From NCBI GenBank assembly GCA_030591745.1, contig JAUVAM010000082.1, positions 1 through 9,197 on the forward strand: a stretch of DNA of 9,197 nt. The letters run 5' to 3'. This stretch comes from Deltaproteobacteria bacterium. GTDB lineage: Bacteria; Myxococcota; B64-G9. Shown here piece by piece: positions 1 through 6,722 of the stretch. Both the position numbers and the translations under genes were made by a program. How positions within the stretch are numbered: the stretch's first letter is position 1; every line of letters starts with the position of its first letter. The notes under the pieces are model-generated. The model saw only the letters and a program-made list of their open reading frames with translations. It made no database searches and had not been told where the DNA came from.

Positions 1-796
1 GGCCGATAAAAACCGCTGTTAACATGGTAAAAATGTAGGCCTGCAAAAAGGCCACGAACAATTCCAGGCAATAGATGAAGACGCCGAAGCCCACCGACAC
101 GGGCGTGATCTTCCATCCCATCAGGAAAATCAGTCCAATGAGGCTCAGGATGACCGCGTGACCGGCCAGCATATTGGCAAAAAGCCGTACGGCGAGCGCA
201 AAGGGCTTGGCCACCACGCCCATTAACTCCACCACCACCATCAAGGGAGCAAGCCACCAGGGCACGCCGGCAGGCACCAGATGCTTGAAATAACCCAAGA
301 CGCCCATGGCGCGCATGCCCGCATATTGAATCATCAGAAAAGCAACAAAGGCCAGAGATGCGGTCACCGCCAAATTGCCGGTGGCGCTGGCACCGTATGG
401 CACCAGTCCAATCAAGTTGCAAAAGAGGATAAAGAAAAAAGTGGTGCAAAGATAGGGCGTGAAACGCAAAGCCGCGTGCTCACCCATGTTGGGTTTTGCA
501 ATCTCGTCCCGGATGAAAATTACAAAAGCTTCCACAAGATTGGCCAGCCCCCGGGGCACCATGCCGATTCGTTTTCGCAACATGATGGCCATAAGCAGGA
601 GCAGAAAGGCGGCCAAAAGCATCATAACCACATGCTGGGTCAGACCAATATTCACGTGGATGCCCAACACATCAAAAGCAAAGAATGTCTCCGGCAGATG
701 CACCTTGTGGCCGAACAGAGAAGGAGTGTCCTGCAGGTGACCCATGATCATGTCGCCGACTTCTTTACCGGTCACCGGTATGGCTTCAACCTGCAT
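1..796 (-). CDS. atpB: F-type ATP synthase subunit a (F0), 3' end cut by window edge
   Basis: I read 265 residues from ATG at 796 to the left edge with no stop; the reading ends in AVFIG, so probably only a few C-terminal residues are missing. Subunit a is the membrane stator that forms the two proton half-channels against the c-ring. The essential arginine is visible at R204 in PFALAVRLFANMLAGH. The helices that follow carry H213 and E245 (in CLELFVAFLQAYIF), at the places where E. coli has E219 and H245; this Glu/His exchange is known in other species. The N-terminal 50 residues are soluble, followed by several hydrophobic helices. A strong Shine-Dalgarno (GGAGG, 6 bases before ATG) supports the start. 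The first 11 bases overlap the end of atpI, which suggests translational coupling. atpE (subunit c) would be expected next, outside the window. Confidence 0.96.
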   Translation of the reverse strand, partial: MQVEAIPVTGKEVGDMIMGHLQDTPSLFGHKVHLPETFFAFDVLGIHVNIGLTQHVVMMLLAAFLLLLMAIMLRKRIGMVPRGLANLVEAFVIFIRDEIAKPNMGEHAALRFTPYLCTTFFFILFCNLIGLVPYGASATGNLAVTASLAFVAFLMIQYAGMRAMGVLGYFKHLVPAGVPWWLAPLMVVVELMGVVAKPFALAVRLFANMLAGHAVILSLIGLIFLMGWKITPVSVGFGVFIYCLELFVAFLQAYIFTMLTAVFIG

Positions 797-1220
797 GCTC
801 CACCTCCGGTTTCAGTTCTCCACCTTCATTCTGCTTCTTGTTTGTCTTACTCAGGCCCATAATCTCCACCGCCTGGAAAACCATCAGGCCCGCGCCGATT
901 CCACCCACAAAGCCATAAGTATCCAGCCAGTCAAAGCCAAGCACCAGGCCAAGGGCCAGTCCCAAAACCAGCATGCGGATCAGCATGCCCCCGAAAATCA
1001 TCTTGAAAAAAGCATGCGGCCCCGCGCGGAAGGCCCGGCGTGCGCCCAGCCAGGCAGCCATGCCCAATAGGCCCGCCAAACCCCAGCCCGCGCTTGCGGC
1101 CACTGGCCAACGCCCCAGCGCGCTGTCGAAGATTATCAACGCTCCGGATCCGGCCAGGGTCAGGCCAAGCATGACGAACAGGATCGACATACCCGGTGCT
1201 TTGGCTGCCTCAGCGCTCAT
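786..1220 (-). CDS. atpI: ATP synthase subunit I-like membrane protein
   Basis: 144 residues with four hydrophobic stretches at about 10-32, 38-60, 70-95 and 100-122, and a short charged C-terminal tail. Its place directly between an AtpZ-like gene and atpB, its size and its four-helix shape fit the AtpI family. That family helps assemble the c-ring and, with AtpZ, has been linked to Mg2+/Ca2+ transport in bacilli. The third helix contains the run FGGMLIRMLVLG, with a membrane-embedded arginine as in many AtpI proteins. The sequence is weakly conserved, so the assignment rests mostly on context and topology. ATG at 1220 overlaps the atpZ end by 11 bases, and the stop overlaps atpB by 11 bases. 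An AGGA lies only about 2 bases before the ATG, so re-initiation after atpZ is likely. Confidence 0.8.
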   Translation of the reverse strand: MSAEAAKAPGMSILFVMLGLTLAGSGALIIFDSALGRWPVAASAGWGLAGLLGMAAWLGARRAFRAGPHAFFKMIFGGMLIRMLVLGLALGLVLGFDWLDTYGFVGGIGAGLMVFQAVEIMGLSKTNKKQNEGGELKPEVEHAG

Positions 1221-1485
1221 GGTCCTCAGGTGCCTTATAGCTCAGTACGACTTTGAAAAAATGATAAAAACCGGAACCCACGCCAAGCATCGAGCCGGCC
1301 AGCAAAAGCCAGGGTTGCGTGTCGAAATACCGGTCCAACGCATATCCCAATCCCACCCCCAGCAAAACACAGCCCGCCAGCAAGCTACCCAAATTCAAAA
1401 AAGGGCCAATCTGACGAAGCGTTGAGGAGAATCGTTCAGGCTTCTTCTCCTCTGATAATGGCGTATTATCATTATTTTGACTCAC
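1210..1485 (-). CDS. atpZ: AtpZ/AtpI-family ATP synthase accessory protein
   Basis: 91 residues. A polar N-terminus of about 28 residues is followed by two membrane helices (about 29-48 and 58-80) forming a hairpin. The link GVGLGYALDRYFDTQPW, with small glycine-rich helices and an Asp at the turn, is the usual pattern of the AtpZ (ATPase gene 1) family at the head of F0 operons. The expected role is as a partner of AtpI in ATP synthase assembly or divalent cation supply. The start is GTG at 1485, supported by AAGG 7 bases upstream. Only 18 bases separate it from the stop of the TPR gene, so there is no room for its own terminator and promoter, and it appears to be read as part of the gyrA transcript. 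Confidence 0.85.
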   Translation of the reverse strand: MSQNNDNTPLSEEKKPERFSSTLRQIGPFLNLGSLLAGCVLLGVGLGYALDRYFDTQPWLLLAGSMLGVGSGFYHFFKVVLSYKAPEDHER

Positions 1486-1503
1486 GAATCAACCTTTTTT
1501 GGC

Positions 1504-2640
1504 CTAGGGCGAAGAGGTAGATTTGCTAGGTGCTTCAGGGATTTGGGCGGGAAGCTCCACCTTGGGCTGGATCTTGGTCTCTGGCTGGGTTTCGGCCTTG
1601 GGTTTGGGTTTGGCCTCGGTCTTGGGCTTGGCCTCGGTCTTGGGCTCAGTCTTGGGCTTGGCCTCGGTCTTGAGTTTGCCTTCTGTCTTGGGTTTCGTCT
1701 TGGGCTTCGTCTTGGGCTTTGTCTTGGGTTTGGGCTCAGTTTTGGATTTGGGTCTGGTTTTGGTTTTGGGAACAAAAACCTTGCCCGCGGTAGGAGAGGT
1801 CAGGGGCTTGGCGGGATCTTCCGCCTGGGCAATTTGTTTCCGCAGGGCCGCAAGCTGCATTTGCACCAAATCGGGTCGCGGATGGTTTTTCAGCGCCGCC
1901 AGGTAGGCCTTCTCGGCATTGGCCGTATCGCCCAACTCCTGGTGGCACATGCCCATCTCAAAGTGGCTGCGGGCCATAACCGAGTCCTTCGGGCTGGCGG
2001 CAAGGAGCTGCTCATGCGCCTTGGCTGCCTCCTCCAGCTTGCCCTCCAGGTAATAGGCGTTGGCGAGGAGCAGCCTTGCTTCGTGCTGAAATCTCCCGTT
2101 GGACCAGCGATTGAGTAAAATTCGAGCCTCGGTGCGAGACTGGTCATAATCCTTGAGCAGAAAATAGCACTGGGCGACCCGGTATTGGTAGCGATCCGCA
2201 TCCGAGCGCTCGGGAAAATCGTGCACCAGGCGCTCAAACTCCAAGGCCGCGGCCCGATAGTCCCCGATTTGATCCAAAAAAATCCCTGCAATCCGCTGAC
2301 GGGCATCAAAAGCAAAGTCAGCCTGAGGATTGATCTTGATGGCCTCACGCAATCTGCTCACGGCCCGTCGTGGATGGTTCAGATAGAGATGATCCAGGCG
2401 CCCCACTTGGTACAAAGACCGAGCCCTGTAAGCAAATGCGTCAGGCTGCTTGCTTCGGCTCATCTCACGGCTCAAGGCCAGAAAATGCCCCTCCGCATCG
2501 GCGTAACGATTTTCATAGATGAGATCAAGCCCCTCGACGAAGCGGGCCTCCAGGTCATTCTCAACGCAGGCCGGGACCAAAAACCCAGCCAAAAGGGCCG
2601 CGCCCAAAGCAAGGGCCGCCAATGCGCGCCCTGCGCTCAT
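1504..2640 (-). CDS. TPR-repeat putative lipoprotein with Lys/Pro-rich tail
   Basis: 378 residues. The N-terminus is a signal peptide: a hydrophobic run at about 5-22, then LVPAC with C25 as the likely lipid-modified cysteine. The proline before the Ala-Cys makes the lipobox imperfect. Residues 30-270 are helical TPR-type repeats (for example [30 protein letters not shown] and [18 protein letters not shown]), as in BamD or CpoB/YbgF-like periplasmic scaffold proteins. Residues 291-360 are a low-complexity tail of KTKP and KTEAKP units, strongly basic and proline-rich, likely extended. It may span or bind peptidoglycan as Pro/Lys-rich TonB regions do, but that is inference. I cannot name the specific family. 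The ATG forms an ATGA overlap with the gyrA stop. A GGTGGAG about 10 bases upstream, inside gyrA, may serve as ribosome site. Confidence 0.85.
   Translation of the reverse strand: MSAGRALAALALGAALLAGFLVPACVENDLEARFVEGLDLIYENRYADAEGHFLALSREMSRSKQPDAFAYRARSLYQVGRLDHLYLNHPRRAVSRLREAIKINPQADFAFDARQRIAGIFLDQIGDYRAAALEFERLVHDFPERSDADRYQYRVAQCYFLLKDYDQSRTEARILLNRWSNGRFQHEARLLLANAYYLEGKLEEAAKAHEQLLAASPKDSVMARSHFEMGMCHQELGDTANAEKAYLAALKNHPRPDLVQMQLAALRKQIAQAEDPAKPLTSPTAGKVFVPKTKTRPKSKTEPKPKTKPKTKPKTKPKTEGKLKTEAKPKTEPKTEAKPKTEAKPKPKAETQPETKIQPKVELPAQIPEAPSKSTSSP
1561..1770 (-). repeat. Tandem repeats coding the Lys/Pro/Thr/Glu tail
   Basis: On the minus strand, three tandem 12-base units coding Lys-Thr-Lys-Pro occupy 1690-1725. 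Three 18-base units coding Lys-Thr-Glu-Ala-Lys-Pro lie within 1606-1671, the last two directly adjacent. The rest of the region is degenerate versions of the same units. The plus strand reads as TTGGGCTTGGCCTCGGTC-like runs. Such repeats can gain or lose units by slippage, so the tail length probably varies between strains. Confidence 0.9.
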
Positions 2641-5180
2641 GCTTCTTCGTCTCCACCTTCTGTCTCGGCGCCGGTCTTGCCCTGCTTGTCTTCTGCCCCC
2701 TCTTCGCCTTCTTCCTCTTCTTGCTCGGCAAGACGAGCCAGGCCCACCAGGTGTTCACCCTTTTTCAGGTTGATCACCCGCACACCCTGGGTATCACGAC
2801 CCATGATGGACACACCGCCCACCTGGGTGCGAACGACCATACCGCCATCGGTGATCATGATGATGTCGTCATCGGCAGAAACCTGCATGCTGTCTACCAC
2901 GGGGCCGTTGCGATCGGTGATACGGCAGGTCTTGACGCCCACACCGCCTCGGGAGGTCAGGCGATATTCGTCCAGCTCGGTACGCTTTCCATAACCGAGT
3001 TCGGTTACGGTCAAAATCGTGGCGCCGGGATTGACCACCTCCATGGACACCACGGCATCGTCTTCCCGAAGCTTGATGCCACGCACACCCCGTGCGGTAC
3101 GGCCCATACCGCGCACGTTTTGCTCGCGGAAGCGCACCGCCATCCCTTGGCGACTGGTGATCATGAGCTCTTGTGAGCCCGTAGTCAGGACGGCAGAGAT
3201 GATGCCGTCTCCGTCGTCCACGCCCATGGCAATGATGCCGGAAACATTGATGTTGGCGTAGGCCGAAAGCGCAGTCTTTTTGATGTTGCCGGAAATGCTG
3301 ACCATGACCAGGAAAGCCTCGGCCTCTTGTTCAAAACTATCGATGGGTACAATGGACGCCACGGCTTCGTCGGGCCTCAAGCGCACCAGATTCACAATGG
3401 CCGTGCCCCGGGCCGTTGGCCCGGCCTCCGGCACTTCGTGAACCTTCAGGGCGTAGGCTCGCCCGGCCTGAGTCACCACCATGATGGTACTGTGGGTCGA
3501 AGCCACGAAGACATCCTCGATGAAGTCTTCGTCCCGGGCCTTCATGCCCGTGCGCCCTCTGCCGCCCCGCTTTTGTCGCCGGTACAAGTTCAAGGCCGTG
3601 CGTTTGATGTAGCCTGCATGAGTGATGGTGACCATCTGCTCTTCATCGGCGATCAAGTCTTCGATGCTCAACTCTTCCGACGAGACCACGATATCGGTGC
3701 GGCGTTCGTCGCCATAAGCCTCGCGAACTTCCTCCAGCTCTTCGATGACCACGTTCATCAGCTTGGCCACGTCTTCCAGGATGGCCGCCAGTCGATCGAT
3801 CTCCGTGCGCAGGGCCGCGAGCTCCGCAGCGATTTTTTCCCGCTCCAGGCCCGTCAACTTCTGCAGGCGCATGTCCAAAATGGCCTGGGCCTGTATGGCG
3901 CTCAACTCAAAGCGCTCGATGAGGCCCGCCTTGGCGACGGCCGGCTCTTTGGATGCGCGGATGATCTTGATCACCTCGTCGATGTGGTCCAAGGCGATCT
4001 GCAAACCTTCCAAAATATGGGCTCGGGCCCGCGCCTGCTCCAGTTCGAAAACACAGCGGCGCCGAATGACTTCTCGACGGTGGTCGATGTAATGCCCGAT
4101 GGCTTCTTTCAGATTCAGGACCCGAGGCTGTCCACCCACGATGGCCAACATGATGATGCCAAAGGAATTTTGCAAAGGCGTGTGCTTAAAAAGCTGGTTC
4201 AGCACCACCTGGGGCACGGCGTCTCTCTTCAGATCGACGACCATCCGCATGCCGTCCCGGTCGCTCTCATCGCGTACATCGGAAATGCCTTGCAGTTTTT
4301 TGTCCCGCACCAAAAGGGCGATGCGCTCGATGAGCCGGGCCTTGTTGACCTGGTAAGGAATCTCCGTAACGATGATGGAGGCCCGGTTGGTCTTGGGGTG
4401 CACCTCAATGGCGGCTTTTCCCCGCACCGACACAATACCCCGACCCGTGCGGTAGGCCTGGTTGATGCCCTCCTTGCCGTAAATGATGCCACCGGTGGGA
4501 AAGTCCGGTCCGGGCACCAACTTCATCACTTCTTCGATGCTCGTATCCGAATTGCGCGCCAAAAGGATGGCCGCGTCTATGATCTCTCGCAAGTTGTGGG
4601 GCGGGATGTTGGTGGCCATGCCCACTGCGATGCCGGTGGACCCGTTAACCAAAAGGTTGGGCAAACGAGAGGGTAAGACGGTCGGCTCTTCGGTTGCGCC
4701 GTCGAAGTTGGGTATAAAATCCGCGGTGTCCTTTTCGATGTCCTTCAGCAACTCCTCGGCCATCTTCTCCATCCGGCTTTCCGTGTAGCGGTATGCAGCA
4801 GCCGGATCGCCGTCGATGGAGCCGAAATTGCCCTGTCCGTCCACCAGGGGATAGCGAAGGTTCCATGGTTGGGCCATGCGAACCAGGGAGTCATAAACAG
4901 CGGCGTCGCCGTGGGGGTGGTACTTCTTCAGCACTTCCCCGACCACGCCGGCGCATTTAGAATACTTGCGGTTGTGCAGCAACCCCTCGGTGTACATGGC
5001 ATAGAGGATGCGGCGATGGACCGGCTTGAGTCCGTCTCGAACGTCCGGCAAGGCACGACCGATGATCACGCTCATGGCGTAATCCAGATATGATGCCCGC
5101 ATCTCGTCTTCTATGTTGACCTGGGGTGGACCGATTGAAGAGGTGGTTTCAACCATGTTTTTTGACATCCCTCGGAGCAC
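2637..5180 (-). CDS. gyrA: DNA gyrase subunit A
   Basis: 847 residues; complete. GyrA cuts and rejoins DNA in the A2B2 gyrase that introduces negative supercoils. The winged-helix region holds [10 protein letters not shown], and the catalytic Arg-Tyr pair is R131/Y132 in AAAYRYTE (E. coli R121/Y122). Conserved [12 protein letters not shown] and [17 protein letters not shown] mark the tower and dimer parts. The C-terminal beta-pinwheel carries a GyrA box, QKRGGRG at 536-542, which separates it from ParC. The last 30 residues are an acidic tail rich in Glu. The residue matching E. coli S83 is alanine (A93); D87 is kept (D97). Three in-frame ATGs (5180, 5168, 5156) are possible. Comparison with E. 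coli favours the shorter forms, and none has an ideal ribosome site, so 5180 is an outer limit. The stop overlaps the TPR gene start (ATGA). Confidence 0.98.
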   Translation of the reverse strand: MLRGMSKNMVETTSSIGPPQVNIEDEMRASYLDYAMSVIIGRALPDVRDGLKPVHRRILYAMYTEGLLHNRKYSKCAGVVGEVLKKYHPHGDAAVYDSLVRMAQPWNLRYPLVDGQGNFGSIDGDPAAAYRYTESRMEKMAEELLKDIEKDTADFIPNFDGATEEPTVLPSRLPNLLVNGSTGIAVGMATNIPPHNLREIIDAAILLARNSDTSIEEVMKLVPGPDFPTGGIIYGKEGINQAYRTGRGIVSVRGKAAIEVHPKTNRASIIVTEIPYQVNKARLIERIALLVRDKKLQGISDVRDESDRDGMRMVVDLKRDAVPQVVLNQLFKHTPLQNSFGIIMLAIVGGQPRVLNLKEAIGHYIDHRREVIRRRCVFELEQARARAHILEGLQIALDHIDEVIKIIRASKEPAVAKAGLIERFELSAIQAQAILDMRLQKLTGLEREKIAAELAALRTEIDRLAAILEDVAKLMNVVIEELEEVREAYGDERRTDIVVSSEELSIEDLIADEEQMVTITHAGYIKRTALNLYRRQKRGGRGRTGMKARDEDFIEDVFVASTHSTIMVVTQAGRAYALKVHEVPEAGPTARGTAIVNLVRLRPDEAVASIVPIDSFEQEAEAFLVMVSISGNIKKTALSAYANINVSGIIAMGVDDGDGIISAVLTTGSQELMITSRQGMAVRFREQNVRGMGRTARGVRGIKLREDDAVVSMEVVNPGATILTVTELGYGKRTELDEYRLTSRGGVGVKTCRITDRNGPVVDSMQVSADDDIIMITDGGMVVRTQVGGVSIMGRDTQGVRVINLKKGEHLVGLARLAEQEEEEGEEGAEDKQGKTGAETEGGDEEA

Positions 5181-5212
5181 ATAAGCGCCCGGAAATGGAA
5201 CTTAAAATCGCT

Positions 5213-5232
5213 GCTCAGCAATAGCATTGAGC
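5213..5232. promoter_or_regulatory. Short inverted repeat over the gyrA -10 region
   Basis: GCTCA at 5213-5217 is matched by TGAGC at 5228-5232 with 10 bases between. The dyad sits across the proposed gyrA -10 element, where a repressor would block the promoter. Arms of 5 bases can occur by chance, so this is only a candidate operator. Confidence 0.25.
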
Positions 5233-5247
5233 CGGGTCTTTTGTCAA
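5218..5247 (-). promoter_or_regulatory. Candidate sigma70-type promoter for gyrA
   Basis: On the minus strand there is a perfect -35 TTGACA (5247-5242), an 18-base spacer, and an extended -10 of form TGcTATTGC with hexamer 5223-5218. Transcription would start near 5211, about 30 bases before the gyrA ATG. The -10 hexamer matches TATAAT only in its first three bases, compensated by the upstream TG. It probably drives the whole gyrA to atpB run. This is prediction from sequence only. Confidence 0.55.
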
Positions 5248-5297
5248 CGAAAAAGCCCTTGGATAACAGGAGATTTCACCTGATAAACCACCCACTT

Positions 5298-5321
5298 AGG
5301 CAAGCATAAGCTTGACCTTTT
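5298..5321 (+). other. Stem-loop before the plus-strand gene pair
   Basis: AGGCAAGC (5298-5305), loop ATAA, then GCTTG, one bulged A (5315) and CCT give an 8-pair hairpin with a single bulge. It is followed by TTTT at 5318-5321. It lies about 20 bases before the ATG at 5343. It resembles a weak terminator or attenuator in plus-strand RNA, or a protein-binding dyad in DNA; I cannot choose between these. Confidence 0.35.
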
Positions 5322-5342
5322 GCCCCTGTCGGATCTAGCATC

Positions 5343-5774
5343 ATGATCATGCGATATCTTTACGGTGATCTGAGTGATTTTCCTCGACAAGACAACACCC
5401 TCGACCTGCTCCAGCGCTACGTGGACATGGCGACAGAGGTCTTGCGCACGGACGGTGAGGTTGAGCGCTTATTGGCCGGTATCGAGTCGGACAAGACGTT
5501 CATGGCCGAGACCAGTAGTCACATCCTGGCATTCGAAAAGCTGGTGGACGCTTCCGTCGAGAGCGCATCCAAAACCCAGGCGGACGACAATGTTGTGGGG
5601 GTGCTGGCCGAAGGCCTGCGCGCCCAATCGGCTACCTGGATTGAAGAGGGCCGGAAGCGTTTTGTCGCCAAAGTGAATGTTGGCATCCAGGCCAACCTTT
5701 CATTGATCGACAAAAGGCGACAGAACATGCGCACGCTACTCAGGGCCTTTTCGTCGACAGCGGCATCCCGGTGA
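5343..5774 (+). CDS. Uncharacterised protein, N-terminal part of a probably split gene
   Basis: 143 residues, no signal peptide or membrane helix, so probably cytoplasmic. It opens MIMRYLYGDLSDFP; the ATG at 5349 is an equally good start, and the ribosome site is weak (GGA about 9 bases before 5343). The rest looks mainly helical: a leucine- and valine-rich amphipathic N-terminal half, then a basic stretch around GRKRFVAKVNVG and DKRRQNMRTLLRAF. The final residues SSTAASR look out of register: in the -1 frame the same DNA reads FVDSGIPVTSHRIGF, which runs smoothly into the next gene. The frame of the next gene is open back to 5645. I do not recognise the family; a conserved hypothetical of about 450 residues beginning with a YLYGD-like motif is my expectation. 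A weak TTGACC (5312-5317) could be part of its promoter. Confidence 0.75.
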   Translation: MIMRYLYGDLSDFPRQDNTLDLLQRYVDMATEVLRTDGEVERLLAGIESDKTFMAETSSHILAFEKLVDASVESASKTQADDNVVGVLAEGLRAQSATWIEEGRKRFVAKVNVGIQANLSLIDKRRQNMRTLLRAFSSTAASR

Positions 5775-6715
5775 CCAGCCACCGCATCGGCTTCAGTTTG
5801 GACCCCGAAGCCAAGTACTACGAGGCCTGGGCACGCGTGGAAGACGTGGTCGGCTTGAAAAGCCACTACGCCCTGAAGCCCTCGAGTTCGGATTTTTTCT
5901 CCAGCCCCAGGCGGGGACTTGAGCTTTGCGGCGACCGCCTGGATCTGCCCGTGGGCACCAAGAAGGCCTGGTTAAAAAAAGAAAGGGTTATCGACACCAT
6001 TCGCTTAGACGAAGCGCTGCTCACGGCTGGCGAGGATAGCGATCAGTACTTGGATCTGCGCTTCCAGCGCCGCGGAGCACAGGCCAAAGAGCATCTTCTG
6101 CTGCGCATCCCAAAAGATAAAGCCAGCACTTTGCAACTTTGGCGCGCGGACGAAGAAGGCCAGCTTTTGCCCGTCGATCCGGATCTCATCGACAACATGC
6201 TGAGCGGACAACTCAGGCAAATTGGCCAGACCATCGCCCCACACCTGCTGCAACTCTTTCAGGCTCGCGGGAACTTAGAGCATATCCACCTTGAAAACGA
6301 TGAGGAAGACGTGGTTTCCAGCCGGCGCACCACGGATCTCATCGATCGGGTGGTGCGGCATCTGGCGCCCACGATCATCGAGATACACAAGCGCTCCCCT
6401 GCCCCGGCCGAACTCTGTCTCAAGGTAGAACACGAGAGCGGACGACGAGAAGAGATCTACCTCCGGCGAAGCGATCTCTTGGCCCGTATCAAACAACTGC
6501 CCATGGCCCAGCGCGATCTCTTCGAACCTTTGCAGCTCGACTTCGTTCACCAGGCGGGTCAAACGCCCCACAGGGAATCCTGGGACGAGATCACCGGCAA
6601 GCGGAAGAACCCGGAAGGGGTGGTGCAGGATAAACAGGATAAACAAGATAAGCAGGATAAGCAGGATAAGAAGATCACGGACGTCACCATGCCCGATCCC
6701 AACAGGCAATCGTAA
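5771..6715 (+). CDS. Uncharacterised protein, C-terminal part of a probably split gene
   Basis: 314 residues from a GTG start that overlaps the previous stop as GTGA; there is no convincing separate ribosome site. It begins MTSHRIGFSLDPEAKYYEAW and seems to continue the upstream protein after a -1 frame change, so a stand-alone start here may not be real. Residues 1-130 alternate in a beta-like pattern (GLELCGDRLDLPVG, EHLLLRIPKDK), and 140-250 look mainly helical, ending in a charged stretch. There is no membrane segment, signal peptide or catalytic motif I know. The C-terminus has a hydrophilic tail with five Gln-Asp-Lys units (286-300). The stop lies 7 bases from the fabH stop on the other strand. 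No function can be given. Confidence 0.75.
   Translation: MTSHRIGFSLDPEAKYYEAWARVEDVVGLKSHYALKPSSSDFFSSPRRGLELCGDRLDLPVGTKKAWLKKERVIDTIRLDEALLTAGEDSDQYLDLRFQRRGAQAKEHLLLRIPKDKASTLQLWRADEEGQLLPVDPDLIDNMLSGQLRQIGQTIAPHLLQLFQARGNLEHIHLENDEEDVVSSRRTTDLIDRVVRHLAPTIIEIHKRSPAPAELCLKVEHESGRREEIYLRRSDLLARIKQLPMAQRDLFEPLQLDFVHQAGQTPHRESWDEITGKRKNPEGVVQDKQDKQDKQDKQDKKITDVTMPDPNRQS
6626..6670 (+). repeat. 9-base tandem repeat, five units, in coding sequence
   Basis: Five in-frame copies of CAGGATAAR, differing only at third positions (one unit has CAA for CAG; the last base is A or G), encode (Gln-Asp-Lys)x5 near the end of the 5771-6715 gene. The near-identity at DNA level points to recent slippage. 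The gap at 5260-5272 contains GGATAACAGGA, one base off part of the repeat, which may be coincidence. Confidence 0.92.
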
Positions 6716-6722
6716 GCCCCCC

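Noticed and set aside
281..1425. Plus-strand open frames opposite atpB, atpI and atpZ
   Set aside because: They are antisense to genes with clear family features and lack ribosome sites or recognisable domains.
1477..2118. Plus-strand frames rich in Gly-Leu-Phe and a minus-strand Pro-Arg-rich frame around 1482-1775
   Set aside because: These are other-frame readings of the tandem repeats coding the TPR protein tail; periodic DNA keeps several frames open without selection.
2185..3176. Plus-strand open frames across the gyrA/TPR junction
   Set aside because: They run antisense across two real genes and show compositional bias only.
3327..4676. Open plus-strand frame of 449 codons opposite gyrA
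   Set aside because: It lies wholly antisense to the well-conserved gyrA. Its protein is rich in His, Gly and Asp as expected from reading the opposite strand of GC-rich codons, and it matches no family I know.
5312..5340. Plus-strand promoter TTGACC with a -10 near 5334-5340
   Set aside because: The -10 candidates (TCTAGC, CTAGCA) are poor, and the start would fall almost on the ATG; kept only as a remark under the gene.
6626..6670. Tandem 9-base units as a CRISPR array or iteron origin
   Set aside because: The units are directly adjacent with no spacers, are in frame, and sit inside an open reading frame; there are no rep or cas genes nearby.
6275..6709. Minus-strand frame beginning with a Leu/Ile-rich apparent membrane helix
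   Set aside because: The hydrophobic run is the reverse reading of the CAGGATAAR repeat (TTATCCTG gives Leu-Ile-Leu), not a real transmembrane protein.
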